Shown here: positions 1 to 6,331 of the stretch, piece after piece | Layout: the number at the start of each line of letters is the position of its first letter | Position numbering within the stretch: the first letter of the stretch is position 1 | Assembly: GCA_028699715.1 (NCBI GenBank) | Contig: JAQVUC010000038.1 | Location: 1 to 8,359 of the forward strand | Direction: 5' to 3' | Length of the DNA: 8,359 nt | DNA from: Anaerolineaceae bacterium | GTDB lineage: Bacteria; Chloroflexota; Anaerolineae; Anaerolineales; Anaerolineaceae | Translations under genes and position numbers: made by a program | The notes under the pieces: model-generated | The model's database searches: none | Seen by the model: the letters and a program-made list of their open reading frames with translations, nothing else | What the model was told of the DNA's origin: nothing

Positions 1-451
1 CGCCTCTCCAGCCATGACTGACACGGTTTCTTTGCAAAATCGAAAAGTTGGGACAAGTCTGATTGCTGCCCAACTTTCCGCGAAAAATGCCTACCAGCAA
101 GCCGGCATTTCCCCTTCTGATATCGGCCTATTTGAGTATCACGATGCTTTCTCGATCATGGCGGCCTTGTCGCTTGAAGCCTGTGGTTTCTGTGAGATTG
201 GTCAAGGTCCCCGTTTGGCGATCGAAGAAAAGATCAAATTTGATTCTGAAATTCCTGTAGCTACCATGGGCGGTCTGAAAGCAAGGGGACATCCTGTTGG
301 CGCTACAGGTGTGTACCAACTTGTAGAGGCCACAATCCAATTGCAAGGATTGGCTGGAGCTACACAAGTCAAACGAAATAACTATGCTCTGACCCAAAAT
401 ATTGGCGGGTCAGGTTCTAATATAATTACGCATATCTTACAAGCTGAGTGA
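1..451 (+). CDS. Thiolase, SCP2-like / archaeal acetyl-CoA acetyltransferase type, C-terminal part (5' truncated by window edge)
   Basis: The frame is open from the left edge (first full codon at base 2) to a TGA at 449-451, so the ATG at 14 is only an internal Met. The visible part is the C-terminal thiolase domain. Counting from that Met, it has HDAF at 43-46, the GGLKARGHPVGATG block at 86-99 with the active-site His at 93, and NIGGSGSN at 129-136. The N-terminal half with the acyl-accepting Cys is off-window. In degradative and PhaA-type thiolases the last block carries a second catalytic Cys (CxGGGxG). Here Asn occupies that place, as I recall for archaeal and SCP2-like thiolases. Members condense acetyl-CoA to acetoacetyl-CoA, for example feeding HMG-CoA synthase, or act on other acyl-CoAs; the substrate is not determinable here. 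It is cytosolic. The next gene starts 56 bases downstream on the same strand and no terminator is visible between them, so read-through is possible. Confidence 0.9.
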   Translation, partial: ASPAMTDTVSLQNRKVGTSLIAAQLSAKNAYQQAGISPSDIGLFEYHDAFSIMAALSLEACGFCEIGQGPRLAIEEKIKFDSEIPVATMGGLKARGHPVGATGVYQLVEATIQLQGLAGATQVKRNNYALTQNIGGSGSNIITHILQAE

Positions 452-492
452 TACAATAATCTTGTTTCTTCGACAGAAATAATCAACCACTC

Positions 493-500
493 AAAGGAGA
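493..500 (+). promoter_or_regulatory. Strong Shine-Dalgarno for the GH13 gene
   Basis: AAAGGAGA ends 7 bases before the ATG at 508; the core AGGAG (495-499) leaves an 8-base spacer. This is near-optimal and fixes the GH13 start. The rest of the 56-base gap holds no convincing promoter or terminator. Confidence 0.85.
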
Positions 501-507
501 GCGGCCG

Positions 508-3500
508 ATGAAGCAATTCCATGTTACAAAAGCCTCGCGAGATAAATACCAGTTTGACCAGGTACTGTTTTCAAAAAACGGCAATGTGATTTTCGCCAAT
601 TTCCAAGCTTCCAGAGATTTTGCGCACAAAATCAATCAATTGCGTACAGACCCGGATGACCCGACGACTTATGCCTCACCAGCGGACATCAACGCACTGG
701 GAATGATTGATGAAATCTTTCATCACATCATGGATGAATATTACAAGACTCACGGCAGAAGTATTCAAAGCGCGCTTGCCCGATACCTGATCGAAAATCT
801 TGGACGGGAAGAAGCCACGAAAACTCTGATTGAATTTAATCAGCAATTTCCTCCGGTTGAAGTTTACCAGGAAGAATTGAGTGTTTCCGAATACTTGAAA
901 CAATCTGATCACGGAATCAACAATTATGACGTGACTGTTGAAGAGTTATTGATGACCTGGTTGACAAACATCAATCCGGCAGCCAAAAACTATCGCGAGA
1001 TTTTTGACGATCGCGAACTTTACGCAGACAGTGCTTATGCCTCCCTGGTAGACCTTATTCAACGCTTCTTTAAGACCCAGCCAACCTTTGGGCCTGAAAA
1101 CCAGGATCTCGTCACCATGTTGCGCACCCCCGCCCTGGTAGAACCAAATTCTCTGACCGGACAGCTTGAATTTATCCGCAAGAAATGGGCAACTTTTCTG
1201 GGAGACTTTTTGCTGCGTCTGTTGGGAAGCCTGGATTTGTTGGCTGAAGAAGCCAAGGCCAAAGCCATGTTTTTTGGAGCCGGTCCAGACTTTTCAAACG
1301 CGGAAACTTTTGTACCCGACTATTCGCTTGATGCCTGGGGAGCGCAGCTCAACGAAATTGAAAACTTCAGCCCGGATAGCGACTGGATGCCTAAAGTTGT
1401 CATGATGGCAAAAAACGTCTTTGTCTGGCTCAATCAACTTTCCCGTCAATATAAACGCCAAATTGACCGTTTGGACCAAATCCCGGATGAAAGCCTGGAT
1501 CAATTAGCTCATTGGGGTTTTACTGGTCTATGGCTGATTGGCTTGTGGGAACGCAGCGGCGCATCGCGAGAAATCAAACAGATGTGCGGAAATCCAGACG
1601 CGGTTTCTTCTGCTTACTCCCTGGCAAAATATCAAATCGCAGAACGTTTGGGCGGTGAGCAGTCCTATTACAACCTCTCCCAGCGCTGTGGAGCCCGGGG
1701 CATCCGCCTGGCGAGCGACATGGTGCCCAACCACATGGGGATCGACTCTGACTGGGTCTATGAACACCCTGAATGGTTTATCCGTTCTGACTCTTCGCCT
1801 TTCCCGGCTTATACCTTCAACGGACCAGATCTTTCAAAACGACCTGGCGTGAGCATTAACCTTGAAGACCATTATTATTCCCGATCTGACGCGGCAGTGG
1901 TTTTCAAACGCTATGATCACAACTCCGGCAAAACAGATTACATCTATCACGGCAACGACGGCACAAGTATGCCCTGGAACGATACAGCCCAACTGGACTA
2001 CCTCAATCCGGTGGTCCGCGAAGCGGTGATCCAAACAATCCTTTCGGTCGCCCGCAAGTTCCCGATTATCCGCTTTGATGCAGCCATGACCTTGACCAAA
2101 AAGCATTATCAGCGTTTGTGGTTCCCACAGCCAGGCAGCGGCGGAGATATCCCCTCCCGGGCGGACCATGCCATGACCAAAGAAGCTTTCGATCAAGCCA
2201 TGCCGGAAGAATTCTGGCGCGAAGTGGTGGACCGGGTTGCCGAAGAAGTCCCGGACACTCTGCTTTTGGCAGAAGCTTTTTGGTTGATGGAAGGCTATTT
2301 TGTGCGCACGCTGGGTATGCACAGGGTTTACAACAGCGCTTCTATGCACATGCTCCGGAACGAAGAGAATGAAAAATATCGACTTCTGATTAAAAATACA
2401 CTGGTCTACGATCCGCAAATTCTAAAACGCTACGTCAATTTCATGAACAACCCGGATGAGAAGACAGCCGTCGAACAATTCGGCAAGGGAGATAAGTATT
2501 TCGGTATCTGCACCTTACTCTCTACTATGCCAGGCTTGCCCATGTTTGGTCATGGTCAAATTGAAGGTTATTCTGAAAAATACGGCATGGAATACTATCG
2601 CCCTTACTGGGATGAAACCCCTGACCAGGCGTTGATAAACCATCATGCTTCCACGATCTTCCCGATTTTGCATCGACGGAGAATTTTTGCCGAGGTTGAT
2701 AACTTCAGACTGTACGATTTTTACACCACAGATGGACACGTTGATGAGAACGTATTTGCCTATAGCAATTATTCCAACGGGCAGGCTGCCCTGGTTGTAT
2801 ACAATAATCGCTTTGGTGATACTTCCGGATGGATCAGGCAATCTGTGCCCTTCCTGGTCAAAGACGGCGGTGAAGGCCACCTGGAGCAATCTGACCTTGC
2901 CGACGCGATGCGTCTGTATGGCGGAAGCGATGATTTTGTTGTCTTCAGAGATGCCATCTCAAAGCTTTTCTTTATCCGCTCCATCAATGACATCCGCAGC
3001 AACGGGCTATTCTTCCAGCTGAGCGCTTACAGCCACCAGGTCCTGGTGGACTTCCGTGTAGTTAACGGAGCTCAATATGCGACCTTGAATCGCGTTTTAA
3101 ATGGTCACGGGATCTCAAATTTAGAAACGACTCTCGAAGAAATCTCTCTTACACCTCTTCTCAATCCTTTGAAAAGTATTATCAACGCATCAAATTTGAA
3201 AATTTTACGTGATTTAGGCCAGGAACTTGAACCAAATCTCGAACTGCTGAAAGAGAATTTGAAGAATCTGAAGCACGCTGGGATCACAGAGCAGAATGCT
3301 TTTGAGTTGGACCAGGCTGCCACTGAGGCTGAAAAACTGCTGCTTGCGATTATAGATCCTGACTCAATCGGAAGCAAAACCGGATTGTCCGCCATGCAAA
3401 CCATCCAAAGCAAACTTGAATTCGTCAAAGAAGAACTTGACGCGGATCCGCGCAAACAGTTTGTCTTGATGATTTGGGCTTTCCTGTCCAACCTGGCTGG

Positions 3501-3969
3501 TCCTGGTTCTGATCCGGATGCGGCTAAGTTGAATCGCGAAATTTCTGAACGCAAACCTGTTCAAAATTTGGTAATAAGCACTTTGAAAGAGCTGGGGTAT
3601 TCGGACTACGAGGCCTGGAAAAACACCCAGGCAGTCCAGTCTATGCTCAACCATCTTTCAATGATCGAAGCAGATTCTCTAAGCAAGGACTTGGTTGAAA
3701 CCTGGCTCACAGATGCAAAAATTCAGGAGTACCTTGAAATCAACAGCTACAACAACATCCGCTGGTTCAATAAAGAACGCTTTGGAGATTTGATTTGGTA
3801 CCAGATTGCCGGACGTTTCTTCAAACTTGCGCTTGAGGAAGAGGTAGAAATCACGGTAATGCTTGAAAATCTTCTATTCCAGGACGAATTGTTTGAAGAA
3901 ATCGTTGCAGCAGAAGATGACTCTGAGTATCAGATTGATAAACTTTTGACCAACTTAGAACAAGTCTAA
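508..3969 (+). CDS. Very large GH13 (alpha-amylase family) protein with long helical N- and C-terminal regions
   Basis: This 1153-residue protein is about twice the usual GH13 size and has no signal peptide or membrane segment, so it is probably cytoplasmic. Residues 1-310 are a mainly helical region outside the classical fold. The catalytic (beta/alpha)8 part begins near 312 (RLDQIPDESLDQLAHWGFTG) and runs to roughly 770. Conserved GH13 regions are visible. Region I is DMVPNH at 404-409. Region II is IIRFDAA with Arg522 and the expected nucleophile Asp524. Region III is LLLAEAF with the expected acid/base Glu589. Region IV is NFMNNPDE at 644-651 with the transition-state Asp650. Region IV normally reads NHD, but His is replaced by Pro649. 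GLPMFGHGQIEG follows at 676-687. A beta-rich region comes next, and then residues 871-1153 are helical and charged. The start is set by the strong RBS at 493-500. The catalytic triad is intact, so hydrolase or transglycosidase activity on an alpha-glucan is likely. The exact reaction is unknown, and I see no basis for calling it GlgB, GlgE or trehalose synthase. It converges on the GH57 gene with overlapping stop codons. Confidence 0.93.
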   Translation: MKQFHVTKASRDKYQFDQVLFSKNGNVIFANFQASRDFAHKINQLRTDPDDPTTYASPADINALGMIDEIFHHIMDEYYKTHGRSIQSALARYLIENLGREEATKTLIEFNQQFPPVEVYQEELSVSEYLKQSDHGINNYDVTVEELLMTWLTNINPAAKNYREIFDDRELYADSAYASLVDLIQRFFKTQPTFGPENQDLVTMLRTPALVEPNSLTGQLEFIRKKWATFLGDFLLRLLGSLDLLAEEAKAKAMFFGAGPDFSNAETFVPDYSLDAWGAQLNEIENFSPDSDWMPKVVMMAKNVFVWLNQLSRQYKRQIDRLDQIPDESLDQLAHWGFTGLWLIGLWERSGASREIKQMCGNPDAVSSAYSLAKYQIAERLGGEQSYYNLSQRCGARGIRLASDMVPNHMGIDSDWVYEHPEWFIRSDSSPFPAYTFNGPDLSKRPGVSINLEDHYYSRSDAAVVFKRYDHNSGKTDYIYHGNDGTSMPWNDTAQLDYLNPVVREAVIQTILSVARKFPIIRFDAAMTLTKKHYQRLWFPQPGSGGDIPSRADHAMTKEAFDQAMPEEFWREVVDRVAEEVPDTLLLAEAFWLMEGYFVRTLGMHRVYNSASMHMLRNEENEKYRLLIKNTLVYDPQILKRYVNFMNNPDEKTAVEQFGKGDKYFGICTLLSTMPGLPMFGHGQIEGYSEKYGMEYYRPYWDETPDQALINHHASTIFPILHRRRIFAEVDNFRLYDFYTTDGHVDENVFAYSNYSNGQAALVVYNNRFGDTSGWIRQSVPFLVKDGGEGHLEQSDLADAMRLYGGSDDFVVFRDAISKLFFIRSINDIRSNGLFFQLSAYSHQVLVDFRVVNGAQYATLNRVLNGHGISNLETTLEEISLTPLLNPLKSIINASNLKILRDLGQELEPNLELLKENLKNLKHAGITEQNAFELDQAATEAEKLLLAIIDPDSIGSKTGLSAMQTIQSKLEFVKEELDADPRKQFVLMIWAFLSNLAGPGSDPDAAKLNREISERKPVQNLVISTLKELGYSDYEAWKNTQAVQSMLNHLSMIEADSLSKDLVETWLTDAKIQEYLEINSYNNIRWFNKERFGDLIWYQIAGRFFKLALEEEVEITVMLENLLFQDELFEEIVAAEDDSEYQIDKLLTNLEQV

Positions 3970-5348
3970 GTTTCGTTCTCTGCCCTGACCAAGGTCTGAG
4001 TGAAGATGGTGTCTGCTCTCAGACCTGTTTTTTTGCTCCTTACATCCGTCATCTTTCTGATAATAGCTGGATCAATTGTCTCTCCGGTTGCTTTTTGGGT
4101 CAGCCAGACAGCATTAGCCGCGTAGGCGATGTTGTTCTGTGGTTCAATTCGGTGGAATTCCTCAAAAAACCAACCGCAAGAGGTAAACATTCGTTGGCGT
4201 TCGTACTGCGCTTTCATCAAAAGATTGATCTTGTTTAATTCGCTGTCTGTGATCACCTTGTTTGCGGATTGAGCGATTAACTCCTGGATTGACAATTGGC
4301 CGTTAACGACCTGAATATAACGATGCCTTAACTCCCAGGGATCAGGAACAATCTTGGAGAGCTGCTCAAAATAAATCTGATCAAGCCAGGAAGCAATCGC
4401 TCTCATTACCTCCATAAAAGGCTCTTTCCAATCTGCACCCGGAGTGCAAGCGCACTCCTTTGACCAACGATCAACGCCATGGAAACAGGACCAGGAAGAG
4501 GGTTCATGCAGAATCGCCTCAGAGCCAACTTCGTTTTCAAGCAGCCACAAACCCGGATAAGTCCAATCTATCCCGGTTTCTTGCCCGGAACGGTTCAGGA
4601 CGTAGGTCAAAAAGTGGTTTCTAAACTTTTGATGGTGGCCGTATAGTTCGCCATCACTAGCCACGATATTTAAGTCATCCCTTTGGTTGGACAAACTGTT
4701 CCTGACAGTACTGAGGAAATAATCTCCATTTTCTGTTGCCTGGGGAATAAAGCTGACCATTGTGCTCAGGTCCTGGCGGTAAGGGAAAACTACGAAAGGC
4801 GGGCGGCCTCCAGGCAATTGAATGTAATAAGGTCCGGGTTTTGCTTCAAGGGCTTGTACTTGCCAGGGGGCTAAAATCACAAATTTCAATCCGTGGTCAG
4901 ACAAAACGCACAAAGTTTCCATATCAACTGCGGCTTCAGGCAGCCACATCCCCGCTGGTTGATGACCAAAGCGAAAAACAAATTCATCGATCCCCCACCT
5001 GACCTGGGTTACCTTATCCTGATAATTCGCCAAGGGCAGGATCGTGTGGTTGTAGCTTTGCGCCATGCCATTGCCAACACCAAATTTTTCAAAGTTACCA
5101 ATTTCCTGTTCCACGATCTGTCTGGCAACATCAGGTCGATACGCCTGCATCCAGGAGAATAAGGTTGGTCCCACATTGAAACTGATCTTGGCGAAGTTTC
5201 CAGCTTCAGCGTTCTGTTCGTAGCACTCGGCTGAGATTTTTTCATTCCAGTTACAAAACGGCTCGCAGCCTCTTTCCGCAGGAATATAGTTGGAAATTGG
5301 ATCTTCTCTTGGTGGTTGATAAAAATGGCCGTGAATGCATAAATTCAT
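3966..5348 (-). CDS. Compact GH57 glycoside hydrolase with DUF3536-type C-terminal region
   Basis: This 460-residue cytoplasmic protein (no signal peptide) begins directly with the GH57 first strand: CIHGHFYQPPRED at 4-16 is region 1. MAQSYNHTILPLAN at 95-108 follows. GMWLPEAAVD at 133-142 holds Glu138, the expected nucleophile by analogy with GH57 glucanotransferases. ASDGELYGHH at 230-239 holds Asp232, the expected acid/base. The stretch SWSCFHGVDRWSKECAC (285-301) and, later, MFTSCGWFFEE (387-397) match what I recall of the DUF3536 family, whose members are often much longer, so this is a compact form. GH57 enzymes include alpha-amylases, 4-alpha-glucanotransferases, branching enzymes and alpha-galactosidases; the specificity here is unknown. 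The gene follows the epimerase-like gene by 10 bases, with a modest SD (AAGGGA, 5362-5367) that overlaps the end of that gene. Its stop codon overlaps the stop of the convergent GH13 gene, and its last codons contain that gene's terminator. Confidence 0.93.
   Translation of the reverse strand: MNLCIHGHFYQPPREDPISNYIPAERGCEPFCNWNEKISAECYEQNAEAGNFAKISFNVGPTLFSWMQAYRPDVARQIVEQEIGNFEKFGVGNGMAQSYNHTILPLANYQDKVTQVRWGIDEFVFRFGHQPAGMWLPEAAVDMETLCVLSDHGLKFVILAPWQVQALEAKPGPYYIQLPGGRPPFVVFPYRQDLSTMVSFIPQATENGDYFLSTVRNSLSNQRDDLNIVASDGELYGHHQKFRNHFLTYVLNRSGQETGIDWTYPGLWLLENEVGSEAILHEPSSWSCFHGVDRWSKECACTPGADWKEPFMEVMRAIASWLDQIYFEQLSKIVPDPWELRHRYIQVVNGQLSIQELIAQSANKVITDSELNKINLLMKAQYERQRMFTSCGWFFEEFHRIEPQNNIAYAANAVWLTQKATGETIDPAIIRKMTDVRSKKTGLRADTIFTQTLVRAENET
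3992..4034 (+). terminator. Rho-independent terminator of the GH13 transcript, inside the GH57 coding region
   Basis: AGGTCTGAG (3992-4000) pairs perfectly with CTCAGACCT (4018-4026), giving a 9-bp stem with a 17-base loop. One G and then seven T residues follow (4028-4034). The hairpin starts 23 bases after the GH13 stop. It acts only on plus-strand transcription, because no T-run follows the stem on the minus strand. The same bases encode residues of about 439-453 of the GH57 protein, near its C-terminus. Confidence 0.85.
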
Positions 5349-5358
5349 AATTGGGTCT

Positions 5359-6249
5359 TCATCCCTTCAAATAAGATATTTTGTGTTTCATCCTGGCTGG
5401 GTTGATTTCAAATATTCTTGACATACTGTCCAAAGCACAAGTGCGATTTTCAGATAAATAATCCATCCAATACACGTTGATGAGCGGCTTCTTCATGCGG
5501 TTTTCAACCATTTGGGTGAAATAGCTGTATTGGACGGGTGTAATGTTGAGAAATTTAACTTTTTTGTTGATTTCCTGACCAACCAAGCTGACTACTTCAC
5601 GATAACTGAGGTGCTCCGGTCCGCCGACTTCGATGATCTGGTCAACTGTCTCACTCATATCCAGGGACCAAACCAGCGCTGTAACCAGATCTTCTACCCA
5701 CAACGGTTGCAGTAAAACGCCACCATCACCAGGCAGAAAATAGAATCCCAGACCTTTTTTGATCAGGCCTGCAATTGATTCAGTAAAATGGTCCCCTTCC
5801 CCAAACAACCAGCTGCTTCGAATAATGGTGTAGTGAAGCCCGGAATTTTGCAGGATTGCTTCAGCTCTTCCGTTTGCTTTCAACAATCCATAGGCGGAGT
5901 TGCGGTCGGCACCCAGATGACTCAGGTAATAAAATCGTTGGACACCCGCCTCTTTTGCAATATTCGTAAAGGTTTCAAGATAACGAACTTCGAAACGGCT
6001 GAGATCAGCCTGGGAACCTTCTTGCTCTATTCCAGCCAGGTGGAAAACGGTGTCAACCTTATTAAAAGCTGTTCGCAAGCTCCCCCTGTCTTCAAGAGAG
6101 CTCAATACAACATCGTAGGTTTTGCCTTGGGGAAGTGTTTTGTCATCAGATCCCGGAAAAATCAGCAAGCGATAATCCAAAGAATTCGCTTCCAATTTTT
6201 CCACCAGTCTACTACCGATGAAACCGGTGCTACCGGTGATAAGAATCAT
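5359..6249 (-). CDS. Atypical SDR / NAD-dependent epimerase-like protein (NDUFA9-like or NmrA-like)
   Basis: From the ATG at 6247-6249 this is a 296-residue soluble protein with an N-terminal Rossmann fold. The nucleotide-binding motif TGSTGFIG (5-12) follows strand 1 at once. VDTVFHLAG lies at 65-73 and FYYLSHLGAD at 106-115. The SDR catalytic pair Tyr120-x-x-x-Lys124 is present. This pattern fits atypical SDRs related to NDUFA9 or sugar-nucleotide epimerases, which bind NAD(P)(H); the substrate is unknown. An in-frame ATG at 6307-6309 would add 20 residues, but I prefer the shorter start for two reasons: the Rossmann motif begins right after it, and an extended -10 box (6257-6265) lies inside the longer version. 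No SD precedes the chosen ATG, which is consistent with a leaderless message. The gene is first in a two-gene operon with GH57, 10 bases upstream of it. Confidence 0.88.
   Translation of the reverse strand: MILITGSTGFIGSRLVEKLEANSLDYRLLIFPGSDDKTLPQGKTYDVVLSSLEDRGSLRTAFNKVDTVFHLAGIEQEGSQADLSRFEVRYLETFTNIAKEAGVQRFYYLSHLGADRNSAYGLLKANGRAEAILQNSGLHYTIIRSSWLFGEGDHFTESIAGLIKKGLGFYFLPGDGGVLLQPLWVEDLVTALVWSLDMSETVDQIIEVGGPEHLSYREVVSLVGQEINKKVKFLNITPVQYSYFTQMVENRMKKPLINVYWMDYLSENRTCALDSMSRIFEINPARMKHKISYLKG
5362..5367 (-). promoter_or_regulatory. Shine-Dalgarno candidate for the GH57 gene inside the end of the epimerase-like gene
   Basis: On the minus strand AAGGGA ends 13 bases before the GH57 ATG, and a second purine run, GAAG (5357-5360), ends 8 bases before it. 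The upstream gene's TGA (5359-5361) lies within this purine stretch, so translation of the two genes is probably coupled. Confidence 0.5.
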
Positions 6250-6256
6250 GCCGGCT

Positions 6257-6265
6257 ATTATAGCA
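6257..6265 (-). promoter_or_regulatory. Extended -10 promoter of the epimerase-GH57 operon, probably giving a leaderless mRNA
   Basis: On the minus strand the sequence reads TGCTATAAT, a perfect TGn + TATAAT extended -10. No good -35 is found at 16-18 bases, which an extended -10 does not require. The hexamer ends at 6257, so transcription should start at about 6250-6249. That is on or next to the A of the epimerase ATG, leaving essentially no 5' leader and no room for an SD. Confidence 0.65.
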
Positions 6266-6271
6266 GAAAAG

Positions 6272-6300
6272 TAGATTTGGCATAGTACTTGCACTATAAG
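6272..6300 (+). promoter_or_regulatory. Possible divergent promoter for the barrel protein-ftsZ operon
   Basis: TATAAG (6295-6300) is a 5/6 match to a -10 box. Seventeen bases upstream, TAGATT (6272-6277) is a poor -35 match (3/6). Transcription from it would start near 6307, ahead of both candidate starts of the next gene. The evidence is position plus a good -10 only. Confidence 0.35.
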
Positions 6301-6331
6301 ATGTAGCAAAAACGTTCGATTGGATGCGGAT

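Noticed and set aside
452..457. TACAAT as a -10 box for the GH13 gene
   Set aside because: No -35 match or TGn extension is present at the right distance. A single 5/6 hexamer in an A/T-rich gap is weak evidence.
465..479. TTTCT / AGAAA hairpin after the thiolase gene as a terminator
   Set aside because: The stem is only 5 bp and A/T-rich, and no T-run follows it.
1834..2418. A 194-codon open frame on the minus strand inside the GH13 gene
   Set aside because: It lies opposite the most conserved GH13 motifs, its translation resembles no family I know, and it has no separate RBS or promoter. It is a shadow of the real gene.
508..3969. Naming the GH13 protein as glycogen branching enzyme, GlgE or trehalose synthase
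   Set aside because: The length, the flanking regions and the NPD form of region IV do not fit any of these. Only the family-level call is supported.
5788..6285. A 165-codon plus-strand open frame opposite the epimerase-like gene
   Set aside because: It runs through the promoter region and opposite a clear Rossmann-fold protein, and its translation shows no recognisable pattern.
6250..6309. A 20-residue N-terminal extension of the epimerase-like protein from the ATG at 6309
   Set aside because: The extra residues precede a Rossmann motif that normally starts the protein, do not form a convincing signal peptide, and would contain the extended -10 promoter.
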